Below are positions 34,268 through 46,532 of a DNA stretch of 64,000 bases, piece by piece. Under the pieces are notes generated by a model. The model worked only from the letters and a program-made list of their open reading frames with translations. It was not told the origin of the DNA and made no database searches. This stretch comes from Diaporthe sp. PMI_573 (lineage: Eukaryota; Ascomycota; Sordariomycetes; Diaporthales; Diaporthaceae): the NCBI GenBank assembly GCA_021399435.1, contig JAJTUP010000004.1:1674001-1738000 (forward strand), in the 5' to 3' direction. Position 1 is the stretch's first letter, and each line of letters opens with the position of its first letter. The translations under genes and the position numbers were made by a program.

Positions 34268-36191
34268 GGGCAGTTTGATGGGGTTGTTGTGATGGTTTGT
34301 CGATGAGGCCGAATTCCTGCCGCTGAATTTTAGAAGGCAGGAGAGCAGGAACGACTTCTCAATTTTGTGGCCGCACTAAGCTTCTTTGGGCATGGCGCGG
34401 AACTCACCGTCGGGCCCGTGCGTGCACAGCATGTCAGCCTTTCCGGAAGGAACCTCACACCTCGGCCTAAGATCAATACAACTCATCATCACCACCAGCT
34501 TCATCCATAGGCGGGTCCTCTCATCCTCCCAAACATGTCATTCACCGAGTGCTGACTGTTCTAGCAGACCCCACGTCCTTAATGCCATGCTTGACCTTAT
34601 AGAGGTCTCGGCCACTCTGGCGGCGTGCATCACTGCTCCGGCCTGTTTCCTAGCCGAATGACCGGAATTCATGTGAGAAAGCTCTCATACTTGATCGATT
34701 TTCGATTGGCGTGGCGTGGATTCAACTTGGCTCAAGGGGCCGGCACCCGGAGATCAGGTGCGCAGCTGGGAGTGTGAAACTCGCACTGCAGCCGGCTACC
34801 TGGCCCTAAACACACTGCAACATCGCCAGATAAGCTGCGAAAGCCCCCGAAGCATCATCTACGTCCTGTGCGCGACAGAGCTACAAGTGCAGTCTTTCGC
34901 GGGCCATTTCCCAGGCGTCTGCCGCTCAAAACGCACACGCCCGGCACGTCAGTTGCTACCCGGGCTGATGCCAGCTGCTCCAGGTCATTGTGAATCGACA
35001 ATTGGCGGGGGTGGCAGGTGCAGGACTTCCACGATGCCTTCTTTGGTGATTCTATCAGTGGTGTGCTGACGCTGCTTGGGTTGCGCGATTTTTTCGTGGG
35101 ACTCGTTGGGTCCCCGTCGCAGCGCAGGGAACGCCCTCGGCATGAATCAGCGCTATATCGACGGCCCTAGGCGAACATGAGCCACAACTACCAGAGAGAG
35201 AGAGGCAAGGGGATACGTCTTTTCTGGGATGATACTCCTGAAGCAACCTCGCTGGGATATCTAGGATTATCTACCTGTTGGGATAGTCAGCCTGTGATGA
35301 CCACCTCGAACAGCCTCACTGGCCTGTCAGCCACGCTTTTTGGGTAAGTTGCTGGTATTCAGGGACCAAGTGGCCCTCTTCCATGATTTCTGCCTTATTT
35401 CGGTTGGCGAATGGGGATGCACGGGCCCCAGATGCCTGCCTGTCAAAGTTGGCTGGGCGCTTGTTGGGATTTTGCGGCACGGGGAACACAAAGAATGCGG
35501 GAACTTCGTGCTTATCTATGGCGGGCGGCGACGAAGTTGCGGCCAAGACTTCTGAATGGTTGCAAGCTCTCGGTGCGGGCAGCAGTCATCATGCGTTGAT
35601 CTGCGGGGGCCGGCGGCAATACTTGGGCTGAGCAAGGAACATCTCCACACTGCACACCCACGGATTCCTCGACGGAACGAGAACAGAAGGGTCAACGAGC
35701 AAAGACGGCGGATAGACACCGGCTGCTACGACATTCGTGCCCCCATTGTGAGGTCGTCCCAGAGAATGTCGCGCAGCACGTGAGGATCCCATGTGAGAAT
35801 ATTCAAGAACAGGCGACTCGGCAAAGGATGGACCAAGGGTATGTCACCGTGCTATCTACACACACAGACTTAGCTGGTGACCTGGTGGCCCCTCGGTCCA
35901 TGTGGGAAGGAAAACCGGAGACAAGGACGTTGGGTTAGGCAGCTGAAAGCAGGTGAATGTCATGTAGGCGGCGTGGTGTTGGTGGATGGACATAATGGAA
36001 GCACTGATATATCTATGTTAATCCGATTCGGCGAATCATATTGCCTGTTGTCGTCGTGCGGCTCCTTGCTCTTTAGCGGGACCGCCTGCCTCCATTCCGT
36101 CACCTAACCTTACTCATTGGAACCTTCCCTCCGCCTAACTACGCCCAGCACCACTGCAACCGCAACGAACTTGCCTGCAGACACGGCAAGA
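34268..36191. other. Divergent intergenic region, no gene supported
   Basis: About 1.9 kb between the uL2 leader and the DDT/WHIM-type gene. A 76-codon minus-strand open frame near 35,316-35,546 has protein-like composition but no ATG near its start, so I do not call it. Confidence 0.5.
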
Positions 36192-38558
36192 ATGGCCGAC
36201 GACTCGTCTGATCTATCTTCCATCTCTTCTTTGTCCCCTGCTCCGTCAGGCGATGAGTCTGAAATCGAATTGAAGCCCCAGAATGGCATCCTGAAGTTCT
36301 TCCACCGCGTCTCCAAGGACGAGGTCGCCGTGGCAAGGAAGAAGGAGATGTCGCCTCCGCCGCGCAAGAGGGAGCCATCCCCTCCCCACGAATTTGTTTT
36401 TGCGGACAATCCAGACATTGCAGTAAGTTGTGAGGCTGATTTGTCGCGTTACATCTGCGAAAAGACGCGAAAGTGCGCGGTCGCGTCGCCGCAACCCTGG
36501 CTCACCAATTTCGCAGTTCATCGTCATGTTCCGCAAGCGATTCGACAGTGTCATGCCCAGGTCTCTGGCACATTTCGGTCCTCTCGAGCTGGAGCAGGAT
36601 ATACAGCAAGATCCTCCTGCCGAACGAGTCGAGCAATTTCTATGTGTCGTTCTCGGCCTCCTTCTGAATCGCAAGCAAGACATCAAGTACGCGGTCCTCC
36701 CACCTGCCCCACCAAACGCGCGCCTGGCTTACATTGGGCATTTAGGCTCGGACACTACCACAAGGCTTTGAACGAGGATGCAATCAACGGTAAAGACTTC
36801 AAGCCTCAATGGCCGCGTGAATGGGACGATCGGAGCCCTCTCGCAGGCGGCGCAACCTTCCAGTCGATCTCGCCCGAACAACGAGTAAGTGGCACACCTT
36901 CCCACCATTTCTACTTGATAATCATACTGATGGCATGATAATTACAGGTTGTTCTACTCAAAACGCTGACTCTCTGGGCCCTGGGATATTCTGACGCTGT
37001 CAAGGCCCTGATCAACTCCAGCTACAACCAGAAACGCTCCTCCGATGACCTCAACCAACCCCTGTCCGTCCAGGCTTGGGGCCATGACGGCGACAAGCGT
37101 CGATACTACCTGGTGGAAGGCGACGACAACACCTCGTTCCGGATATACAGGGAGGGAAACCCAGCCGCTTTGTACAACAGACAATGGATAAGCGTTGCTG
37201 GTAGCATCGACGAAGCCAAATCTCTTGCGGAGAAGCTGGGGAAGGATAACGGGCAGAATGCACGCAAGCTCAGCAGGAGCATCTTGAACAATATTGCAAA
37301 CTTCGAGGAGAAGGAGGAGGTATGCGCACCACCACTACGGCCCCGCGGTTCACCTCCCGGGTGCAAGCCTTTCCCCTCCCGAGCCACCTATACCATCGCA
37401 TCCACATCCCTGAAGGTGACGAGCTAACGTGTATTTTCATAGAAACGCAAGCGACGCGAGTATAGACGCACGCAGAAGGAACGCTTCCGCCGACCCGAGC
37501 CAGGTTTCTCTCTCTACGAGGGTCGGACAAGAGGAAAGCGAGTCAAGTACACGTACTCTGATGACGAAGACTTCTACACGGACTCGACGAACAACCGCCG
37601 ATCAACGCGAAACACTCGAAATCACACTCCTGTTGAGGCTGGCCCTGTGGTCACAGCTAGCGGTCGCCAGTCTCGGCCTCCTCCTCGGCTCAATGCCGAC
37701 AACATGAGCAACGGCGATGCGAGCGCTGCGCCAAGCGTCCAGGGCGACGACGCAATCGGTGGCAATATGGATACTGAGATGAGTGAAGCGCCAGAGATTG
37801 GCCCAACTGGAAGACCCAGAAGAAATGCAGCAACACAACATACCACAAACGGCTGGTCCGCCTCCCGGAAGCGGAACAGACCTTACGTGTCTGACGACGA
37901 GGACGAGGATGAGTCTGAGCCAGATTTTGGCGATGATCATGTACCCCAAGATGAGACGGAAGACGAGGAAGAGTTCGAGAACGACGCCATGGATGAAGAC
38001 GACGATGACGTCGCCCCCGACAGCCCCGACTCGACCGATAGTCGCATGGTGAAGCTGCACATCAAGGTCAACTTCGACAAGGATGGAAAGGCAAAGCGTC
38101 TGCCAAAGAAACGCGACGGCTCAACAGAGTCGGCCTCGACGCCTTCAAACATCGCGTCATCGCCTGAAGCCCCTGAGTCCGCCTCTGAGGGTAGCCCCAG
38201 CGACATTCCCACACATGAGCCTGAGCATACCGGAGATGTCATTCAAGCCGCACCACTAAAGCGCGCAGAGCCAGCCATTGCCTTGGCCGCCGCGTCTGAA
38301 GCAACCAGTGCTGCTCCGGCCCAGACTCCTGACACCGTCTCGACGCCCGCTGTTGTGAGCTCAGCCCCGACAAGCGCTGCCAAGTCATCCGAGAACTCAG
38401 AGAACGTTGCTCCGAAGCCAGAGGCGGCCACCGCTGACGGATTTGCGGCTGCCAGTGGTAGCCTGAAGCTACAGGCAGGCGCTGCGCCGGCCCCACTGGC
38501 CTTCAGAGGTAGCCCCGAGAAGCCCCGTGCAGTCATGGCCTCGGCGAACCAGGACTAG
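36192..38558 (+). CDS. DDT/WHIM-type chromatin-remodelling-associated protein
   Basis: Five exons: 36192-36422, 36517-36686, 36746-36884, 36948-37319 and 37443-38558, giving 675 residues. After an acidic/Ser-rich start, residues about 75-290 hold an ordered region. Its landmarks are FIVMFRKRFDSVMPRSLAHF, PAERVEQFLCVVLGLLLNRKQDIK, LGHYHKALNEDAING, RVVLLKTLTLWALGYSDAVK and SVQAWGHDGDKRRYYLVEGDD. The latter blocks resemble the helical WHIM1 motif and the WGxDxxxRRYY element of WHIM2/RSF1/CECR2-like ISWI partners. A basic stretch follows (KRKRREYRRTQKERFRR), then an RGKRVKYTYSDDEDFY motif. The last 300 residues are disordered, acidic and Ala/Ser/Pro-rich. It is likely nuclear. Which remodeller it serves cannot be told; the family call rests on motif resemblance by eye and is moderate, whereas the gene structure is firm because every join preserves conserved sequence. 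Confidence 0.82.
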
Positions 38559-38908
38559 GTGTCTGATTGCCTTGCCATCAACGGACCAAAAGTGTTGTTC
38601 TGATTGTTTGGGAGTTCCGGTGATGGGCGGGGAAAAAGAGAGACATGGCTTGTTACACGGTTCTGCGCAAGGCGTCATCTCACATTAGATGGATATTGTT
38701 ACAGCGGCAGTATGCGTGTCAGGACGGACAGTGATCCGTAGAAGGGAAAACGAAGTCAGCGTCTTTTGGTGCCCCGAATGAGGGCAGTTGTGGTCATGGT
38801 AGCTTCTAGTACAGAGCGTGCTGATGAGTATCACAAGTAACATCTAAAGCAAGACTTTTGCTCCATTCTGGTGGAATACATGTGACACGTACTGTGAAAA
38901 CGTTCCTC
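38559..38908. other. Convergent intergenic region
   Basis: 350 bases between the stops of the DDT/WHIM-type gene and prephenate dehydratase; presumably two 3'UTRs. Confidence 0.6.
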
Positions 38909-40086
38909 CTACCGCCGGTTCTCCCAGCTACCCAGCCACCTCGAGCTCTCGGCCACCTTGGCGACCTCGCCCAGAGCTGCCTCCACCTTGCCCTCCGGGT
39001 CGTGGTACCTGCTCCCGTCGAACTCGACGAGGAACAGGTACTGGAAGGGCTGGATCAGGCTGGGCAGGCTGTTGATGCTCGTCAGGTTCAGCCCGACCTT
39101 CCTGAACACGTCCAGCACGGCGGCCAGCGCGCCGGGGGACCGGTGCGGCACCGTGAACGAGACGAGGCTCTTGTGAGCCCCGGCCTGTGCCTGTGCCAGT
39201 GTCTCTGCTACCGCTACCTCTACCGCCCCCCCTCCTCCTCGCCCTTCCCCGCCCGCAGCATCCCCCCTCCCGCGCCGCAGGACAAAGAACCGCGTCGTGT
39301 TGTCGTCGCGGTCCTCGATGCACCGCGCCAGCACGTCGAGCCCGAACGCGGCCGCCGCGCTCTCGTTGGAGATGGCGGCCGTCTCGCCCGTCTCGTCCAG
39401 CCCTGCCATCTCGGCCGCCTTGCTGGTCGAGCTGACGTCGATGGTCTCGGCGTCGGGCAGGTGCGCCGACAGGAAGGCCTGCGTCTGCCCGAAGGCCTGC
39501 GGGTGGCTGTACACGCGGCGCACGTGCGAGAGGTCGTGCTGCGGCTGGCCCTGCTGCTGCTGCTGGTGAGGAGCATCCTCCGTCGTCGTCTTCCCCCGCG
39601 CACGGCCGAGCAGGAAGTGGTGCACGTCGATGTACACCTCGCCGCACACGCTCAGGTCCGCGTAGTCGCCCCCGCGGTCGGCCAGGTAGCCCAGCGTGAA
39701 TGTGACGACGCCGTGGGTCGAGTTCTCAAAGGGCACGACGCCGTAGTCTGCGTCCCCGGCCGCCACGGCGTTGAAGACGTCCTTGATCGTCGCCACGGGG
39801 TTGAGGATGTGGTCATCTTCTGAGAAGGCTGACTTGGTTGCCTTTTTGGGTGGGCGGGCGAGAATGAGGCCGGCGGTGTTAGCTGCTCTGCATTTGTCTT
39901 ATTTATATATTGCTTGGGAGGCACCGAGGGGTGTGTGAGCGGGTAGGGGAGGACGGGTGGAGGCAAATGGGACTATCTAGCGAGGACTCTTACCTGGTGT
40001 GTGAAGGAGGACGGAGGACCTAAGAAGGCGACTAGCGGCTTCGTCGAGGATGTTTCGCCCTCCCTTTGGTGCGTGATCTGAACCAT
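38909..40086 (-). CDS. PHA2: Prephenate dehydratase
   Basis: Two exons (39994-40086 and 38909-39841) with a 152-nt intron join to 341 residues. The enzyme converts prephenate to phenylpyruvate in phenylalanine synthesis. Exon 1 carries the conserved opening FLGPPSSFTHQ; the acceptor after AAAAAG restores SAFSEDDHILNPVATIKDVF. The catalytic-domain motif YGVVPFENSTHG and the VYIDVHHFLLGR segment follow, then VRRVYSHPQAFGQTQAFL, SSTSKAAEMA and AAISNESAAAAFGL. TRFFVL closes the catalytic domain. The C-terminal ACT domain (SLVSFTVPHRSPGALAAVLDVF; NLTSINSLPS) would bind phenylalanine for feedback control. Two low-complexity inserts are unusual: a Gln-rich one after HFLLGR and a Gly/Ala-rich one of about 30 residues before the ACT domain. 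GC at third positions is extreme, which creates long antisense open frames. Confidence 0.95.
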
Positions 40087-40904
40087 GTCTGCTTTGCCTA
40101 TTGAGTCTTGGTTATACGTTGAAAGGCCCAGCTCGGTGAGAAGGCGGGCACGAATCCGAGCAAGCGAAAAATTTCTTGAAGCGCTGGGATCGTCGGCGTG
40201 ATCCGTTTTACATGATCACAAAATGGTTGAAAAGAACCAAGTACTCAATTGAGGCTCACAAAATGTGCGGGGTTGCCTGTCATTCTTGGGATGCACGAAG
40301 GACTTTATGGACACAAGTCTCTCCATTTTGCCTGAGGTCGAGCTAGGATCCGTACTGGTGGTGCGCAGATGCGGGATGCGGGTGCGGCTTAAACGGGCAC
40401 CAACCCGTCTCCAGCACAGAGCGACGCAAAGTCACCATCCCGGAACATTGTCGGCATTGAAGATGGAGTCCGCAGTGAACGCCATGCGGTTGGCCGGTTA
40501 ATTCGCACGACTGCTATCAAGTCACCCAATGCATCAAATCGGCACAGAGCCCGTCAGTTATTCCCGCATGAGTGGCAGCGGACGCTGTTGTAGGACGTGG
40601 CACAAATGCTTGAAAGAGCGTATCAAGTTGGATTTTGTGTAGCACTACCAATTGAAAAGAGCGACTCAAAGCAAGGAGCAAGAGGGACTACAGCTTCATG
40701 CCCTCCGATTGGACGACTTATTGTCTTGCTTTGGACATTCCCCGACGATAGAGCAGTAATCAGGTCTACGCCCATACCAATATCAGTCTCCCTTGACTCC
40801 ATCCTTCCCCGTCTGCCCCGTCTCTGGTAGCCCTGCAACGAAGGCGTTTTCTGGACTCTTCAACTTCTCGGCGCACAGGACACCATAGGTAAACGGTTCT
40901 AACG
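40087..40904. other. Intergenic between prephenate dehydratase and eRF1
   Basis: 818 bases between the PHA2 start and the proposed 3'UTR intron of eRF1, both genes on minus. It should contain the PHA2 promoter and the last part of the eRF1 3'UTR. No gene is supported. Confidence 0.55.
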
Positions 40905-40967
40905 CTATGTCTCAGCAACTGGTGGGGTTACGGGCTGGGCTCGGAGCATGGAGGATTCAAAACGTAC
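40905..40967 (-). other. Putative 3'UTR intron of eRF1
   Basis: On the minus strand a GTACGT donor at 40967 and a GACATAG acceptor ending at 40905 bound 63 nt, with a TTGCTGAGA possible branch site about 15 bases from the end. Exonic distance from the normal eRF1 stop to the donor is 247 nt; from the stop of the in-frame extension it is 28 nt. Inferred from splice signals only. Confidence 0.5.
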
Positions 40968-40995
40968 CACCGTGTTTCTCTAACTCAAGAAGCCC

Positions 40996-41214
40996 TCATG
41001 TCGTCATGACAGAGCGGAGCGGTGACGGCCGCACGGCCTGGTGAGGCGACTGGCCGGGGGTGTCACCGAAGCCCTTCATCAAGCGCCGCTGCGCAGGCGA
41101 GACTTTGCCGGACGCCGTCTTGGGCGCCGGCTTCTGAGGATCGGCAGCCGTCGTTGGCTCGGACGGGATTGCTTGAGTTGAAGAGCCCTCGTTATTCACG
41201 AGGGATTCAAACTG
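40996..41214 (-). other. In-frame 72-codon readthrough extension of eRF1
   Basis: Directly after the eRF1 UGA (next base C) the same frame stays open for 72 codons to a second UGA. Codons end mostly in G or C, like the gene itself, and the product is Ser/Pro/Thr/Ala-rich with an ordered-looking SPAQRRLMKGFGDTPGQS stretch. It is either a functional C-terminal extension, a regulatory decoy, or chance. An alternative is a spliced isoform using the TTGACAG at the stop as an acceptor, for which I see no convincing donor. Confidence 0.6.
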
Positions 41215-42925
41215 TCAATCGTCGTAGTAGTCATCGTCGTCGTCGTCGATATCTTGCAACTGTTCAAAGTTGACCTTGTAACGCAGGAGGCCACCGATTC
41301 CACCGAAGCCCTTGACGAACTGGTTGCCCTCGGTCGATCGGTCAGACACAAACTCCAGGGTCGTGCCAAAGTCCTTGTAGTGCTCCGCAATCCACTCGAG
41401 GAAAGACTCCTGGTTCACGACTTCCATCTCCTGGCCCGCAGAGGGCGCGGACTTGTCCAAGAACATGGAGCGGTCGCCCGAGGTCTCCTGCTGCTTGGTG
41501 GTGTGGACGAGGTACTCGGCCCCCTCGCTGTTCTTGAGGGTCCAACGGGTGATCTCCAGGTTCTCGAAGACGATCAAGATCTCGACAGCTCCGAGCTCCA
41601 GCGCCTTGAGCGTGTCCTCGATACCGTAGCAGACCCGGCCGGTGTCCTGGCTGATCTCCTCGAAGTATTTCCCGATCAGCTTCTTCTCCTGGATGAACTT
41701 GACGTTGCCAAGAGTCTCGGAGGCCAGCTCGATAGCCTGGTTGAAGCCGTTCTCACCACCGTAAGACACGTCGACGACCTTGATGACCTTGGAGGCGAGA
41801 CGGTTGTCGAACATGTCGGATGCGTTCAGGTCGTTCTTGAAATCGGCGGAACCGGCGAGGATGATTCCGGCGACGTTGACCTTGTCGTTGGTGATGAAAT
41901 TCTGGACCGCCAGCTCTGCGACCTTGCGGACGTAGTTGTGACGCTTCTCCTCTCGCAGACGGGCGAAACGGAGGGCGGACTGACCACCACGACCGTGCTT
42001 CTTGGGCAAGTCGACCGAGAACTTGTGGACGATCTCTCGAGTGTTGCCGCTGAGGGTTCCGAAGAGAGCACCGTTACCGTCCATGATGATGAAGCCGAAC
42101 TTCTGGTCGGACTCGAGGAGCTCTGCAAGGGCCTCGGTGTGGAACTTGTTGTCACAGAGGTAGAGCGAAGTGTTGATGGGCTTGAAGGGCTCGAAATCGA
42201 TGTTGACCTTGCGTTCCTTTCCCTCGGAGGTCAAGATTTCACCACAGTAGACGACCAGGCCATTGGGAGGAACCTTGTTGTACAGCTTGAGTCGCTGCTG
42301 GGTGGAGGTGATGGCGGACAGGACAGACTGCCGGTTAACACGGGACTTGATGTTGGACGCCGTGCCCTGTTGGTGGTGTCAGCGTGCATGGCTTTGAGAG
42401 GCGAGGCGTTTGCCATGCGGACAATACGTACGTATTCTTCAGCCAACATCTTTGCAGCACGAGAGACCTGATCCTTGGGGGCTGGTGGGAGGTCAGTCAG
42501 CCGTGCTGATACCCGGCGCGTCTCGACAAGGGGCGGCACAGGGGGCGTCACGTACGGATGATGAGGGAGATCATGGATGTGCCGTTACCACGAGCGGCCT
42601 CGAGCCTCTTGATGAGCTTCTTGACCTTCCATATCTCGATCTGGAGACTTTAGTCAGCCTGGATGCGCAGCACAAAAACACACGCGCACGAGCCGGGCCT
42701 TGCAAGCGTGCATTGGCGGGCGGTTGGGAGGGGTGGACCAACGTTCTTCTCGGCTTCCTACAAGAGTCGTATATTAGCGAGTGCATCGGAACACCAGAAG
42801 GCGCCATGTCCAGAGAGCAGTGGCCACGAGACAGCACTTGTTGGCTAAAAACGCGAGGCATTGGCTGGGAGAGGGAATTAAGAGCGGGTGCAGCATCAAC
42901 ATACGTTAGCCTGTGCGTCACTCAT
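41215..42925 (-). CDS. SUP45: Eukaryotic translation termination factor eRF1
   Basis: Five exons: 42905-42925, 42743-42757 (a 15-nt micro-exon), 42556-42640, 42432-42481 and 41215-42366, encoding 440 residues. eRF1 reads all three stop codons in the ribosomal A site and triggers peptide release with eRF3. Key motifs are intact: TASNIKS (NIKS at 62-65) and YLCDNKF (126-132) for stop recognition, and [11 protein letters not shown] with GGQ at 184-186 for hydrolysis. The tail is the usual acidic run ending DDYYDD. The first exon gives MSDAQAN, the micro-exon EAEKN, and the third [11 protein letters not shown], rebuilding the conserved N-terminus. The stop is UGA-C, the weakest tetranucleotide context. 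The same frame continues 72 codons, and a possible 3'UTR intron follows; see the separate entries. A long antisense frame covers it and is a coding shadow. Confidence 0.98.
42743..42757 (-). other. 15-nt internal micro-exon of eRF1
   Basis: It is flanked by a CTTGTAG acceptor and a GTTGGT donor and encodes EAEKN. Skipping it keeps frame and deletes five residues next to the first helix. Confidence 0.85.
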
Positions 42926-43726
42926 GTTGAGGATGGGGTGGACGCCGGAGCGACTTTCTCGATTCGTGTGGAAGACGGCAGCCGAGCAATGTCCCAGGGT
43001 TGCAGGTGTTGAGGCAAGTCCCTTATGAAGACAAAAGAAAACGAAGAACTCGCGCCAGATGTGTGTGGTGTCTCCGTGGCGGGGGTTCGTCAGATTTTAT
43101 GGAGGGGGGACGACTGACCAAAACTGGCTGATGGGAGACGGCCTTTTCTTCGTTTCTTTGGTGTCAAGTTGGACGCCTGCCGAGTCAAGGACCCACCCCG
43201 GCCGCACAAACCATTGGTGGCAGCCTGCGGCTTAGGCCCCAAGCTGCAAGTTACTGTACTGTGGTACCTCTGAACAGCCTAATTTGGCCTGCCTCTCACT
43301 CCGACCTAGGTACAATCGCCGCACGGGCTGTACCGGCTGTACCTCGAGTCCCTGACCATCTGAGGCACATCCCAAGCAAGCTATCGAGCAGGCATTCACA
43401 CTTCACCCATTGATCCTCCACAAAGCCACTGCTGCTACGAGCTATCAACACTGAGCCCCAGGGGCAAAATCCTCCCCACTGACTCATAACCATCATTGCT
43501 CCCAGCAACAGTCACAAGGGTGCAGCCACCAGGCAGGGCCATCTAGGTACCCAAAGCCCGCCTGACGTCACGTTCGACGGCCTGCTCACCGTGAATCGGC
43601 TCCAGAAGGGCTGAAAGAGGCCCCTCCCACAACAAAGTGGATCCCAACTGCTCAGGCGCCACGGACAGGACCACCTCCCCATAAAGCAGCCCCAGTCGCC
43701 TACAAGGCCGACTCCCCCAGCCCAGC
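42926..43726. promoter_or_regulatory. Divergent intergenic region between eRF1 and the ATG43/DUF1770-like gene
   Basis: 801 bases holding both promoters. Two copies of a CTAGGTAC motif lie near 43,307 and 43,543. No gene is supported. Confidence 0.5.
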
Positions 43727-44310
43727 ATGGCATCATCCGACATCCCAATGCAGGTGGCAGAGACGATCCAGACCGCCCACATCAACCGGGCGCCCTCGGC
43801 CCAGCACGACCTCAACCCGTCCACCGCCGCCGACACGAGGGAGCCCGTCCACTTGGAAAAGGACGTCGGCGACGACGACGAAGATGACATCCCCGTCAGC
43901 GTGCTGAGGCCCGCCAGGCGCTTCTCCAACCTGCCGCCCATCCCCGACCTGCGCTTCGAGCAGAGCTACCTGCACAGCATACAGGATGCCAAGTCGTGGT
44001 GGATGGTGGCTTGGATCACCACGCGGGACCAGGTGTGTTTGGGCGGCCCATGTGGTCCTATGTCTTGATATCTACAAGATCACGAGTGGCAGACGCTAAC
44101 GATATGTCCCTTTCGCAGTTAGTGATGCCCATGTTGCAGGGTGTCGTCTACAACTTGGCTTGGTGTGGCTGGCAGTATTGGAACAAGAACGCCCAGATGA
44201 GCGGGAACTCGATAGGCGCCCAAGTTCGGAGGTGGTGGTGGGGGGTCAACAACTGGCCCATTCCCTCAAGACCGACGGCAAGAGAGAAGAAGGACTGGTT
44301 CCGTCGATGA
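43727..44310 (+). CDS. DUF1770/ATG43-like fungal protein
   Basis: Two exons (43727-44032 and 44119-44310) with an 86-nt intron (GTGTGT donor, GCTAAC branch, GCAG acceptor) encode 165 residues. A disordered acidic N-terminus (VGDDDEDD) precedes the conserved core, VSVLRPARRFSNLPPIPDLRFEQSYLHSI, and a Trp-rich segment with WWMVAWITTRDQ. After the splice comes a modestly hydrophobic helix (MPMLQGVVYNLAWCGWQYW), then a WWWGVNNWPIP element and a basic end. The RFEQSYLxSI core matches what I recall of the fungal DUF1770 family, which includes the S. pombe mitophagy receptor Atg43. That name is an inference; a mitochondrial outer-membrane place would fit the C-terminal helix but is not proven. Confidence 0.8.
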
Positions 44311-44492
44311 GCATTCCGGCCAAACCTGGACAATTCAATACCGAGGAGGCTTTCAAGCATATACATATGAGCCCCGTGTGGGCATGAGCTGCCTTTCGCT
44401 GCCATCTTGGACCCGTGCTCTCCCATGTGTGATCTTGTCAGGGACATATCAGCACATCGTTGTGGAAATCCTCATCAGCTATCATCATGCAT

Positions 44493-46532
<2,040 letters not shown>

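Noticed and set aside
35316..35546. Minus-strand 76-codon frame with protein-like composition
   Set aside because: No ATG near its start and no conserved motif or neighbour exon that I could find.
38858..39823. Plus-strand open frame of 321 codons
   Set aside because: Antisense shadow of prephenate dehydratase.
41254..42471. Plus-strand open frame of 405 codons
   Set aside because: It is exactly antisense to eRF1, starts and ends at no meaningful signal, and is Leu/Val/Asp-rich as expected from GC-ending codons on the other strand.
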